Of a stretch of DNA of 64,000 nt, positions 34,440 through 46,336 are shown piece by piece; the stretch's first letter is position 1; each line of letters opens with the position of its first letter. The stretch is from Anisodus tanguticus. Taxonomy: Eukaryota; Streptophyta; Magnoliopsida; Solanales; Solanaceae. The notes beneath the pieces are model-generated. The model saw only the letters and a program-made list of their open reading frames with translations, made no database searches and was not told the DNA's origin. Position numbers and translations under genes: made by a program. The stretch covers positions 10,705,501 through 10,769,500 of the forward strand of contig CM067544.1 of NCBI GenBank assembly GCA_034509755.1, given 5' to 3'.

Positions 34440-34640
34440 ATTGTTGTATTTGTTTTGTATCGTGCTACTTTACTATCCTATTTTTCTAAAAATCTTGCAT
34501 CAAATACAATTTTTTTAACCGAAGGTCTACTAGATACAAGCTCTTTTTACACTATAAATGTGGGGTAAGGTCTGTGTACATCACCTTTCCAGATCCACTT
34601 GTAAGGTTACACTGAATATGTTATTGTAAATACAGAAAAT
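34440..34640 (+). repeat. Second, older RTE/TS-type 3' tail
   Basis: CCGAAGGTCTACTAGATACA and GGGGTAAGGTCTGTGTACAT (about 34557-34576) repeat the 3' module of the preceding LINE in more diverged form, ending near TATGTTATTGT. It is either a separate TS-like SINE or LINE tail, or a tandem 3' end. Confidence 0.65.
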
Positions 34641-34723
34641 TCCTTATGTAATCAAGCTTGGAATTCTTTGAGAAAATCCACTCCTTGATTATCTTTTTTT
34701 ATCATTAATCAACTTGTCGTAAT

Positions 34724-35249
34724 TGTTATATCTAGTGTTCAAATTAATATTTTAGTAAAATCAGTTTCTGTTTTAAATCAAAGAAAAAATATAATAAAAA
34801 AATATTAAGTACAGAAATAGATGAAATAGAAATTTCCGAGCCCACAAGTTTCTTGTGTGTCCTTAAGAAATCTAATCCCCTCACAGTTGCCAAGATTAAT
34901 GGATTAATTTCTCCCAGGATAGAACAAAAAACTAATTTGCAATAGCGGGAATGCAAATTGCAGAACTTCAGCGAAATCAAATAGCGACAACAAATCACAC
35001 TAGATACTTACGTTTTGCTTTTGAAAAAGATGTAGAATGCAAGAGTTAGAGGAGACATAAAATTTAAAAAAAATCAGTATTGTTTATGCTTCAGTGAATG
35101 AAAAAATCTAAAGCACAATTTCAACTTATATAGTCAACGAATGGGTGTTATGAAAAGGTGTGGTGACTTTACAGAAAAATCACATCCTTTGCTGGTGCCT
35201 TTTCAGGAATGTCGCTCAAATTTTCCATTCACACCACACAAACTCAATA
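34724..35249 (-). repeat. 3' LTR of the minus-strand Copia
   Basis: 526 bp, collinear with 42203-42726. It keeps CTTAAGAAATCTAAT at 34862-34876. The outer start on the minus strand reads TATTGAG where the partner has TGCTGGG. Confidence 0.9.
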
Positions 35250-36864
35250 ATCTACCACATGAATACGGAATGACTATATGATGAAAACATGCATGAAAAA
35301 ACTTGTGTGTTTTGCAAGCAAGGATTAATCGCATCTGGATAAGTAGGTTTTCCTTTGAACTTTTCGTAGTGAACATATGTTGGGTATACTCGATCAATCG
35401 AGAGATTTGATATCTTTGAACCGTTGAACTTTGGTGTATACCTAGACAACCACATGTCACACAATTAACCCTTTAAACGTCTTTGATTCTCATTGTTGTG
35501 TTCGTTTCAGCCATGAACCGTGGCTGGTCTCTTAAGTGCGTAGAGAATTGGCCGTACAAAATTCTCCTTGAAGCGGCTTACACTTCACACTTACATAGGT
35601 GATTTCTAAACGTGTAATCCTGTAGAAACACTATTTGATATACCTTGTATCAAACTTAGAAACTATTGAAAAGCCTTAACGCTTTATCCTTGTTACTAAA
35701 CATTGTCTTCATCATGAGAATGGACCAAAAAATTTATTTGATAATGTTGGATCATCAATCATAACTTTGTTTGATCTCCTTAAACCTAGATTTTTAGATC
35801 TCCGGTCTTCTTGGTAGAGTTACCTCCATGTTGACTTGTCATCGGCCATAGTCCCAAATGATGTATCAACCGTCTCTCTAGCTAGGCATTTTGTAAGTGG
35901 ATCTGATACATTATCCTTAAACCGTACATAATCAATTGTGATAATTCTACTAGAGAGTAGTTGTCTAATGGTATTATATTTTCGTCGTATGTGATGAGAT
36001 TTGCCTTTATTCATAACACTCTCAGCCCTTTCTATTGCCACTTGACTATCGCAATGTATGCAAATAGGTGACAAAGGTTTGGGCCAAAATGAAATATCTT
36101 TCAAGAAATTCCAAAGCCATTCAGCTTCTTCACCGCTTTGTCTAAAGCTATGAACTCAGACTCCATTGTAGAGCGAGCATTACATGTTTGTTTAGATGAC
36201 TTCAAAGACTGCTCCTCCATCAATGGCAAAAACGTATCCACTTGTGGACTTAGTTTTTGTCACGACTCAAATCGGAGGGCTGCGACGGGCACCCGGATCC
36301 TACCTGCCGGGTACCACTAAACATACAATCAACACCTAATTATAATTAAATACGGACTAAGCCGAAAAAGAAGCTATGTGAAATCTTAACCAAAAATCCC
36401 AACTCATGTATATATATCTATACCAAGACCAACAAGGTCATACACGACTACTATACACAGAACATATGTCTACAAGCCTCTAAAGAGTATACGACATCAA
36501 AAGGTCGGGAGAGGGCCCCGTCATACCCATATACCCATGAAAAAAATATATCGTACCAAAATTAGACCGACACTCCGAAACAAAGGGAGTGCTCTAAAAT
36601 CCATTGAGTCGGCAATTTACTAATGTGGATCGTCTCTTTGCCTACGTGAACATGCGGGCATGAAACACAACGTCCCCCGACAAAAGGGACGTCAGTACGA
36701 CTGATGTACCGAGTATGTCAGGTATGAACAATAGCATAGCAAGGATATAACAATAAATTGAAATAGAAACAGTCGATAGAAATAGCTGACCAACAGTAAA
36801 TGCCTTTGAGGGCCCTAATACATATGCCTAAATGTTATGCACAATGCAAATGCGGTATACATAT

Positions 36865-37000
36865 AAATATTGGCCACACAAGGGCATCTTCCTTCCCATA
36901 ACCGCCTCTGTGGGCATCAGGTTATATCGGCCACACAAGAGCATCATATCATATTGGCCACACAAGGGCATCAATATTGGCCTCACATGGGCATCTTTCT
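36865..37000 (-). repeat. Tandem TTGGCCACACAAGGGCATC units
   Basis: About five copies of a 20-45 bp unit around GGCCACACAAGGGCATC lie in the Gypsy LTR, at a place comparable to the AGCCCCGAAGGCAAG array of the LTR at 57417. Confidence 0.75.
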
Positions 37001-37070
37001 TTTTCGTGATATTTGTACCAGTTGCAGTTGGTGACGCATATATAACGCATTTCCCTTTTTCCCCATCCCC

Positions 37071-37073
<3 letters not shown>

Positions 37074-37107
<34 letters not shown>
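37074..37107. repeat. (AT)17 microsatellite
   Basis: Uninterrupted AT dinucleotide run in the Gypsy solo LTR. Confidence 0.98.
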
Positions 37108-37109
<2 letters not shown>

Positions 37110-40100
37110 TATAGTAGTGTATATAACACATGTGGGTCTAGGATAATATATGAATATAATGCAAATGAAAATGCATGAATAAAAATAACATTCTTTGAAC
37201 TTATCGGATGACATAATATCTTTGCCCCTTCGGCTAACATTGGAAATATTAACATGTACCTTCGGCTAACATTGGGAATATCAACATCTTTCCCAAATAC
37301 CTCAATAAGGGCTTAGAACATATTTAGACATGCTTTTAACATAGGAATCAATAACATGAATATTCTTAACTATTAGGAGTAGAATAATTTATGGAACAAT
37401 ATCACGGTTACGTTTCGTTACATGGAACATGCCAAAAGAAATAATTTACCTTAACATATCTTGAATCCAAGCTTAATAACTCAAAATTAAACTTAAAATG
37501 GAAACTTCAATTATTGTTGCTGCACTTGTATCCTAGTACTACTACTGCTTCGTATGTTTCTTTCCAAATCAAAAAGTGAAATGCTTCATACATTTTTTTT
37601 CTCATTTTTGCTTTACTACATAGAATGAATGTTAGTATTTAACATTTCTTAAGTACACATGGGTGCTTCACGTGTACTTCCCTTTCACAGATGCCTTGGA
37701 TGAAGCTAAATTAGCATTAAATGAACTCTCAATATTTTCTCCCACCTAGCTAATTCTTGGCGGTGGAGAGCATTTAATTGATGCCACTCATTTGCTTACT
37801 AGGCTTAGTCAACTAGATAAATTATTACAATGTTACACGTAATGTCCCACTAAATATTGTCCCCATTAAGATTAATCAATCTCACAATTAATCAATTATA
37901 CACACAATTAATTTTATGATCTCAATTCACTTAAATCTTAATAACTTATAAGACATTCATATACTAAATGTCATAGTTTTGTAATATGACACTAGTCCAT
38001 AACCTCTTTGGGGATATACAACTATTATTATAATCCCCATTGTCACACTTGTTACGTCCAAAATTATTTCAGGACTGCATCTTTTTATATACTAATATCT
38101 TTATTAGCATACATAATTATAACATAAATTCTCCGAGGCCCGAGTCTACTTTCCTACGTTTGGGTGCTCAAACCATTGCCCAAAATTATGAGATGTTATA
38201 GTTTCAACAGATCCGGTGATCCAATTTGCATCACATTATCCCTTTGTTACTGAGAAATATGAATTGTAGTGCAAATCCAAGTCTCAAGTGTATTGTAAAT
38301 ACCCCAACACTTATTTCATTGCTACCCAATAGATTTGATCGGGATTATTTGTGTACCGGCTTAATTTACTTATCGCAGAAGTTATATTTGGTCATGTATA
38401 ATTCATGATGTACACCAAACTTTTCAACACTCGAGCATACTCCAATTGAGACTTACTTTGACCTTTATTTCTCACAAAATTATGGTTTAAGTCAATTGGA
38501 GTTCTTGCTACCTTGAAGTCCAAGTATTTGAACTTTTCAAGTACCATTTTGATGTAATGAGATTGAAACAATGCTAGACCTTGAGGAGTCTTGTGATTTT
38601 TATTCCTAGAATTAAATCAGCAATTCATAAGTCTTTCATATCATACTTGCTAGCAAGAATACTCTTAGTAGCATTTATGTCGGTAATATTTTACTCATTA
38701 TTATCATGTCATCAACATACATGCAAACTATGACTGCACCATTTGGAGTATTCTTAATGTAGATACATTTATCACACTCATTAATCTTAAACTCATTTAA
38801 CAATATTGTTTGATCAAATTTTGCATGTCATTATTTTGATGCTTGTTTAAGTCCATAAAGTGACTTAACAATTCTGCACACCTTCTTTTCTTTTCACAAA
38901 CCCTTCAAGTTGTTCCATGTATATTTCTTTCTCCAAATCTCTATTTAAGAAGGTGATTTTAACATCAATTTGATGAACTTGAAGACCATACACGACAGTC
39001 AATGCTATTAACACCGAAATGAATGTAATTTCGTTATCGGTGAGTATGTGCCAAAATGATCAAGGACTTCTCATTGTCTGAAATCTTTGACCACAAGTCT
39101 TTCCTTATATTTGTCAATAGTGCCATCATCTTTAATTTTCCTTTTGAAAATTTATTTTGAACCCAAATGTTTATTTCTGGAGGAAGATCAACCAATTCTC
39201 AAGTATAATTATTTAAAATGGATTCTATTTCACTATTGACTGTCTCTTTTCAGTATTGTGCTTCAGAAGAAGACATTGCTTCTTTAAAAGTTTGAGGTTC
39301 TTTTTCCACTAAAAAGGTAAAAAAATCTGAACCAAAGGAAGTAGACATCCTTTGACGTTTACTACGTCTTGGATTCTCCTCATTAGGAGTACTTTCCTTT
39401 ATCTCTTCCCCAGGTCATTTAGATCTTTCGTTAGACGACTCACATTCATTTTTATACGGATAAATATTTTCAACAAATTCTACATTATCTGATTCCATTA
39501 TTGTATTAATATGAATGTTATGATTTTCATTGATATGTTTTTCTATCGGTAGCATATCCTATGAAAACACAATCACATTTTTCGGTCCTATTTCTACGCT
39601 TTTGGGTTTAGGAACTTGCACCTTAGCTCAACAACCCCACACTTTGAAGTATTTCAAGTGAGATTTCTTCTTTTCTATTTCTCATATGGAATGCATTATG
39701 TTTTGCTACATAGGACTCGATTATTCTATTTTACGTAAGAATAGTTCCCCCCAAGTTATGGGGTAAATCAGAACTTAACAACAAGGCGTTCATAATATCC
39801 TTTAATGTTTATTTTTCCTTTCCGCAGTTCTGTTGGATTGTGACGAGTGAGGGGCAATTGTTTGATGAATAATTCCATATTCCAAACCAATTTCTTCAAA
39901 AGGAAATTCATATTCACCACCCCTATCACTTCTTATAGTTTTGATTTTCTTGAAAAGTTACATTTCAACTTCATTTTTGTATTGCTTGAATGTATTAATT
40001 ATTTCATCTTTACTATTAAGTAAATAAACATAGCAATAACGAGTGTTATCACTAATGAAAGTAATAAAATTTCTTTTTCCACCGTGAGATGGTGTTGACT

Positions 40101-41142
40101 TCATGTCACAAGTATCTGTGTGAATTAAGTCTAAAGGATCGAAACTCCTTTAAATTGACTTATAAGGATGTTTAACATACTTAGATTCCACACATATTAG
40201 ACATTTCAAATTACCGCATTCAAATTTATGCAATACATCCAAATTAATCATTTTTCATAAGGTTTTATAATTGACATGTCCCAAATGTGCATGCCATAAG
40301 TTATTTGACTCAAGTAAATAAGAAGCAACAAAATTTTTATTGATATCAATAACAATTACATTGAGTTTAAACCCTCAGTGAGGTATCATTTTTCTATGTA
40401 CATCTCATTCTTACTCACTACAACCTTATCGAAACAAAAACACACTTGAATCCGTTCTTAACTTGAAGAGATGTTGAGACCAAATTCTTCCGCATTTCAG
40501 GAACATGAAGGACATTATTTAGAGTCACAACCTTGTCAGATGTCATCTTCAAATCGATCTTGTCCGTTCCTTCAATTTTTATAGTATCGGAATTTGCCAT
40601 AAAAATTGTCTCATCGGGTACGGTAGGTGCATAAGAAGCAAATGACTCCATGTTGGTACACATATGGCGAGTGGCACCAGAGTCTATCCACCATTCACTT
40701 GGATTACCTACCAAGTTACATTCGAAAAACATGACACATAAGTTGTATGTTTCTTCGTATATTTCTGCCAGGTTGGCTTGATTCTTCTTCTTATCCTTTC
40801 TTGGAGCGCGACAATCTTTAGACATGTGTCCAACTTTGCCACAGTTATAGCAATTTCCATTGAACTTCTTCTTACTTGAGAGGTTTTTCCGTCCAAACGG
40901 CTTCTTTATTTTCTTTGAACTTGATGGAGCAGTTTCAAAAATATGTGCTCTCGATATTGTTGATTTTCCATTAGCCTTTTTTTCTGCCGCCTTGTTATCT
41001 TCTTCGATTCTCAACAGGATGATGATATCTTCCAATGTCATCTCCTTGCGTTTGTGCTTCAAGTAATTTTTGAAGTTCTTCCATAAAGGAGACAACTTCT
41101 TTATTACTGTCGCAACTTGAAACGCGCCATTAGTCACCAAAC

Positions 41143-41211
41143 CTATAATTAATAATATGTAGGTGATAGAACACTTAATATTTATGAAAGAAGTATTAAT
41201 TAATTTTATAC
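41143..41211 (-). other. Candidate 69-bp GT-AG intron in gag
   Basis: On the minus strand GCTGAAG is followed by GTATAAAATTAATTAATA and ends ATTATTAATTATAG before GTTTGGTGACT. Removing it restores LLAEG-LVTNGAFQVA, the reading familiar from related gag proteins. It is 69 bp, divisible by three and free of stops, so unspliced RNA adds 23 residues (starting IKLINTSFIN) without losing frame. It is much richer in A+T than the flanking gag. Confidence 0.7.
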
Positions 41212-41939
41212 CTTCAGCAAGTAGATCGTGGATGATAACTTGCAATTTCTGAACTTGAGTAACAACAGACTTGTTGTCTACCATTTTGTAGTCCAGGAAC
41301 TTGGCAGCTATAAACTTCTTCAAACCAGCATCTTCAGTTTATACTTCTTTTCCAATGCGTTCCATAGCTCTTTCGAAGATTGCGTATTGCTATTAACGTT
41401 GTACATATCATCCTCCATCCCACTGAGAATATAATTCTTACATAGAAAGTGTGAGTGCTTCCAAGCCTCGGTTACAACAAAGTGTTCATTGTCAGAAGTT
41501 TCGTATGGCAGAACCGGAGCATCTTCATTAATGAACTTCTGCAAACTAAGAGTAGTCAAGTAGAAGAAAATTTTCTATTGCCAATGCTTGAAATCAATAT
41601 CCGTGAATTTTTTGGGCTTTTCTGCCGGTGTCGGGGCTGGTGCAGAATGACAAGAAGAAGCAATATTGCTCGTTGAGCCAATGACTGAGGTTGTTGTGCC
41701 AGTACCAGTAACATTCTCCCATTTCTGTTTAAAAACACAAACATAATTAATAAATCGGTGAAGTTTTTATATCTTTAAACTGAATGCACAAAGTTATATA
41801 GTCGGTGAAGTTTTAATATCTTCAAACCGAATGCATAAATTATATATTCGATGCAGATGAGTAGAAAGTTACGAAACTTAATCTCAAAACTGGAGTAGAA
41901 AATTCGAAGATTTTAGTCTCCGTCAAGAAATAACTTTTT

Positions 41940-42145
41940 AATTCAGAAAAAATACTTTTTTATATCTTATGAAAATAATACTTTTTACTTTTTTTAAAAT
42001 GCTTTTTACTTCTGAAAAAAGTATTTTTTACTTATGAAAAAAATACTTTTTACTTCTAGAAAAAGTACTTTTTTACTTCTGATAAAAAGAACTTTTAACT
42101 TCTGAAAAAAATACTTTTTATTTCAGAAAAAAGTACTTTTTATCT
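41940..42145 (-). repeat. Palindromic AAAAAGTACTTTTT repeats in Copia leader
   Basis: About eight units of TACTTTTTACTTCTGAAAAAA, 20-28 bp each, many containing the self-complementary core AAAAGTACTTTT. They occupy the untranslated leader between the 5' LTR and gag, where packaging and primer structures of retroelements usually lie. Confidence 0.8.
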
Positions 42146-42185
42146 CCTTTTTTTATTAGAACACAAAAGATTAAACAGTAAACAA

Positions 42186-42200
42186 ATTAGATTTCTTAAG
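42186..42200 (-). promoter_or_regulatory. Non-tRNA primer-binding position pairing with the LTR
   Basis: On the minus strand CTTAAGAAATCTAAT starts two bases after the 5' LTR. Its exact reverse complement lies in the LTR at 42342-42356, followed on the minus strand by GGACA, as in the 6.6-kb Copia (GACA). Confidence 0.7.
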
Positions 42201-42202
42201 CT

Positions 42203-42726
42203 TGTTATATCTAGTGTTCAAATCAATATTTTAGTAAAATCGGTTTCTGTTTTAAACTAAAGGAAAAAACATAATAAAAAAATGTTAAGGACAAAAATAG
42301 ATGAAACATAAATTTCCGAGCCCACAAGTTTCATGTGTGTCCTTAAGAAATCTAATCCCTCACAGTTGCCAAAGTTAATGGATTAATTTCACCCAAGATA
42401 GAACGGAAACTATTATGCAATAGCGTCAATACAAATTGCAAAAATTCAACGAACTCAAATAGCGGCAGAAAATCACATTGGACACTTACGTTTTGCTTTT
42501 GAAAAAGATGCAGAATGCAAGAGTTAGAGGAGATATAAAATTTGAATTTTTTCAGTATTGTTTATGCTTCAATGAATGAAAAAATCTGAAGCAGAATTTC
42601 AACTTATATATCCAACGAATGAATGTTATGAAAAGGTATGGTGACTTTACAGAAAAGTCACATTCTTTGTTGGTGCCTTTTCAGCAATATCGTTCAAATT
42701 TCCCATTCACACCCACAAACCCAGCA
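42203..42726 (-). repeat. 5' LTR of the minus-strand Copia
   Basis: On the minus strand it starts TGCTGGGTTTGTGGGTG and ends GATATAACA. A TATATAAG box (42611-42604) places transcription start near 42575, about 220 nt before the pairing segment. Confidence 0.9.
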
Positions 42727-43078
42727 GTAATATGCCAAACTCAGAAACGATATACAACGATTTGAATACAAATCGTGCTTTGCTTTTGTATGAAGAACGA
42801 CATCACGTATTTATTGATATCGAAAGCTCTTGTGGTCTATTAGGAAGTGAACTCCTTCATTGCATAATATGGTCACAATTCATTGGAAAATCGATGGTTT
42901 TTAATTTGTCCTTCGGTACTTAAAGTGGTCGAAAATATTCCTGACATCGAAAAATAAAAAATGAAATTTAAATTTAGGGTTCGAACCCCGACATAGTAAA
43001 AAAAAAATCGCAATACAATGGTTTTATAAACATTGTTTATTTGCGCAAAATTACATAAAAACTAATTATGTAGAAATT

Positions 43079-43248
43079 AAGTTATCCTACAAAATTATGC
43101 CTTAAGACATAGTTTCTATGTAACTGCATAGAAATTATGCCTTACGGCGTAGTTATGTAGAATATGCATTGTCCAAGATATTTAAGCAGAAATTTAAGTT
43201 ATTCTACAGAAGTATGCCTTAAGGCATAGTTTTTATATAACTATATAG
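43079..43248. repeat. Dispersed 53-bp repeat with palindromic core
   Basis: AAGTTATCCTACAAAATTAT (43079) and AAGTTATTCTACAGAAGTAT (43196) begin two related 53-bp units. Each has an ATGCCTTAAGGCAT-type palindrome, and a third partial core lies near 43135-43150. Confidence 0.7.
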
Positions 43249-43384
43249 TGAATAGGCATAGATTTTTTTATTTTTATTTTTTATTTTTCTGGAAATCGAA
43301 CCCAGAATCTCCCCAGAAATAAGGGTACTTTGCCCACAAGCTTTCATTAAAGACCAGCCCATGGCAATCCATGCAAAAAAAATC

Positions 43385-43412
43385 GGGGGGAGGGGGAGGA
43401 GGGTGGAGGGGG
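43385..43412 (+). other. G-quadruplex-prone tract
   Basis: Five runs of three or more G within 28 bases (GGGGGGAGGGGGAGGAGGGT, then GGAGGGGG). Potential to fold only; no gene nearby to regulate. Confidence 0.6.
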
Positions 43413-43743
43413 ATTGAAGAAGAAAATAGAGACAAAGTGAAGAGGCAATTGGCGTTGGTAAATTGCTGGTCCACTAGAAAAGTCAGTGTGGGTTTTCTTG
43501 GGTGGAGATGCCCAATTTTACATAGAACCAAGGTTTTCTTGCCCACTTTTACGGCTTTCTCTTGAGTGCCATATTCACCGTGTCTATGGGCTCAAAAGTT
43601 CTCATAAGGCCCATTTTGATTAGATAATTTGTCAAGCCTCCTTAGACTGTCTGTTGCTTCAATTGGACCTTTGAAGGTCATAGGCTAAGAAGTTGGGAAA
43701 CTGAAGAAGAACAAGTGTTATTTGTCACCCAAGGCTTATAGGC

Positions 43744-44073
43744 TACTCCCTCCGTCTCATAATAAGTGTCATTTTGACCAAAAATATATATACTAAAAAA
43801 TTAATAATGCAATAATTTTTTTATCAAACTATCCCTATTTAATAAAAATAGATTACTTTTCCCTTTTGATTATAACATGCATGAATAATAATCATTTATG
43901 TCTTAAATATAGAACTTGTCAATAAATGTTTCTTGAATAGAGAGCTCGTCAATTTTTGTTTAAGGGTATAGTAGAAAAAAAGTAACCAATATATGTCTTG
44001 AATTTCTAAGGTGACTTATTTTGGGATAATTTTTTTTTACTAAAGTGACACTTATTATGGAACGAAGGGAGTA
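43744..44073. mobile_element. Stowaway MITE, TSD TA
   Basis: 326 bp (43746-44071) with ends CTCCCTCCGTCTCATAATAA and TTATTATGGAACGAAGGGAG, flanked by TA on both sides. Same family as 8811-9153. Confidence 0.93.
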
Positions 44074-44110
44074 ATGTTATGTGTGGAATGTGAAGTTTCT
44101 GTAGGAATTT

Positions 44111-45640
44111 TGTTGGGTTGTTGTACGCAGCGGATATTGAAAACTTGTTTTAAACCCAACAAACGTAGAACTGTTTGACTATAGGGTAATTTAAAACCGT
44201 AAACATAAGACTTGAATGATACTTACGTGTTTACAATATCTGGAATCTTTATCAACTGTGGGTGCGCACACGAATGCCCTTTCGATTGCAAGCTCCAAGC
44301 TTCAATGTATTCCTCCTTTGGAAAGCTAGGAAATCCGGCAGGGTTCGAGAAAATGTTTTGATTCTAAGTTTCTAAGACTTAGAATAATGATATGAAAATC
44401 AAGTGTAATGAATAATGAAGTGTAGGTATGTATTTATAGGTGAAAATTAGGTTAAACCGGATTAGGGTTTGACATTGGGCGTGGCCCAAAATTTGAGACA
44501 TATTAGGTCATGGCGCCGCAGCCCTATGGTGTGGGCGTCGCGGCGCTGACGTGGCCCTAAACTGTCTCATTTTATTTTCGCACATTCTTAATTAAATCCA
44601 AAATCCAATTATGACTTAATTAAAACAATTATTATGCATTTAAATATCTCGATTCTAAATCAAATATTTAATACTTTCTCAATATATCCTTAAATCAAAA
44701 TGACAATCGACCTACATGCCTTCACATATCGACATTAATCAAATTAAGGTCTACGCGGAACTCCTAGACGGCGCCGCAAGACGAACTCAATATGTGAAGT
44801 ACGTTTACACGAATCCAGTAAACTTAACCTCTATGTGGTAAGATAAAATCCTTTCATTCACGACACACCCCGATCAAGCTTAGGATTTGTCAAATGTCTA
44901 TCCAAATGGCTTAATCATTGTATCTCATCTATATTAGTTGACAACTAGACCATATTCTAAATATGTCTATTGCGTTGGCCAACGACTTAGTCAACCTAAT
45001 ATCACTGAGAAGCTGAGTGTTCTCTCGAATATACATTCGAGGAATGAATCCTAATCTTGACTCAACTACCACCTTTAATCCACATCATAATGTACCAAAT
45101 ACAAGACGTATCTCAACCTATAAGGCATTTGAGCTTAGGACAGGATCAAAGTATATTACTTTGTAGATAAGATGTGCACTGACCTCAAGTCTAAGGACTT
45201 CTATCTCCCACACGCTGATCATACTTTAGACAAGTATAACAAACAATATATCAGTAGGGTATACCAGTACTTTCAAAGTATCCATGTGTCCATCACGAGT
45301 AGCCATTACTCGTAGCAGGTGAGACATACTACATCCTCTAAGGATGTGATGCAGACCACATGTCGACTTATCACATATCATCGATATCTCATTCTTGATG
45401 ATCATTAGTCGAGTCTATTTTAAGAGTTATGTTATAATATTAATATCTCACATTATTAATAACAACGTATCTCTAGGGATGCATATTATAAAATATTATA
45501 AACAATCAACTAATAATTCAATAATTGCAAATGCCAAATTATTAATTTTCATTAATAATAATACAAATATATATAAAATATATTTGTCCTAATACAGATT
45601 GTCTCTAGGACATACATATGCTTTCAGTTCCCATACAATA
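44111..45640 (-). mobile_element. Solo LTR, second copy of the 9920 family
   Basis: Nearly collinear with 9920-11440, including the GC-rich module (44512-44555), TTTATAGGTG promoter-like text on the other strand, and the GATTGTCTCTAGGACATA end. The plus-strand left end reads TGTTGGGTTGTTGTACGCAG. No internal region and no clear target duplication. Confidence 0.7.
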
Positions 45641-46336
45641 GTGGGTTCAATTTTCATTAACTATTTTCATGCAATGTGAATTTAACGCAAGTGGTTTAGT
45701 GAACAAACGTGTTCAGAAGGCGCACATCTACCAAGTAGGGATATTTAGTTGGTACTAACTAAATATAAATATCTATTTTATAAATCGGTCCAACTTTAAG
45801 AGGTTATCTAGGCATTAGCCTTTTTAAAAAGTGTTATTTATGTAAAGACATATTGAAAAGAGACGGTAGGTAAGGGTAATCCCAATTACTTTAGACTTAC
45901 CAAAGTAATTCTCAATTAGTTATAAGAAGTTGTTTAAAGGGACTTATTTTTAGAGCATTTGAGTGTTTAACAACCTTTTGAAAAATAATGCTTCTGAGCA
46001 ACAATACTAATTAATATTTTTTTTATTATTAGGAAGTAATTCAAAATTTATAGTTTGTCACAAGAATCACCGCAAGCAGAACAAAGTATAATTGCAAAAA
46101 GTCATATTTATCACTACCTATCTCTTATATAAGATGTTATTTGTATCCATATTTTAATTTTCTTTCCTTACGCCTTTATCTTTTAAGATTATCGAATAGT
46201 ATTACATTATAATAAATGACTTTGATCCCGTGTTCCTTGCAATTGTAACGCAATAGATTTTATTCGTTGTTTCAATTTGAAGACATTCTTCATCTTTATG
46301 TCAATGAACAAAAAAAGTCGAAGAAAAGGACATAAA
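45641..46336. other. Intergenic DNA, nothing recognised
   Basis: No feature that I can support. Confidence 0.5.

Larger units (their letters stand above)
36253..38205 (-). mobile_element. Ty3/Gypsy solo LTR nested in Copia RNase H
   Basis: Plus-strand ends TGTCACGACTCAAATCGG (from 36258) and AATTATGAGATGTTATA (to 38200) match the termini of the LTR at 57417-60041. GTTTT (36253-36257) and GTTTC (38201-38205) are a near-perfect 5-bp duplication. RNase H text continues on both sides: the SDANW-like stretch right of 38200 and the TKSTSGYVF-like stretch left of 36257. It must be younger than its host element. Confidence 0.85.
35820..41730 (-). pseudogene. Tnt1-94-like gag-pol relic (minus strand)
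   Basis: Minus-strand order: gag from about 41730 (TAG at 41577-41575 where CAG is expected, one-base frameshift near 41340); CCHC zinc knuckle CYNCGKVGHMSKDC near 40855-40814; protease DSGATRH near 40683; GAG-pre-integrase and integrase 40330-39820 (WHAHLGHVNY, HTDTCD, RSDRGGEYEF), with SDNTRYC in place of the usual DDCTRYC; RT with YVDD at 38719-38708; RNase H split by the Gypsy LTR, resuming 36257-35820 (ARSTMESEFIALDKA, DPLTKCLARE). Intact relatives are about 1300 aa. Several frameshifts make it inactive. A probable 69-bp intron lies in gag. Confidence 0.87.
34719..42731 (-). mobile_element. Full-length Tnt1-94-like Copia with nested Gypsy LTR, TSD GTAAT
   Basis: GTAAT at 34719-34723 and 42727-42731 flanks LTRs at 34724-35249 and 42203-42726. 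On the minus strand the order is 5' LTR, repeat-rich leader, gag, protease, integrase, RT, RNase H, 3' non-coding region, 3' LTR. A Gypsy solo LTR (36258-38200) has landed in RNase H. Without it the element would be about 6.1 kb. The primer-binding position lacks a tRNA match and instead pairs with the LTR. Confidence 0.93.
42732..43743. other. Intergenic DNA with local repeats
   Basis: No gene recognised. A GGGTTCGAACCCCG word near 42976 resembles a tRNA B box but no tRNA folds around it. It contains the dispersed 53-bp repeat and the G-rich tract listed separately. Confidence 0.5.

Noticed and set aside
42970..42990. Possible tRNA or SINE from GGGTTCGAACCCCG
   Set aside because: No A box at the right distance, no cloverleaf, no poly(A) or TTG tail with duplications.
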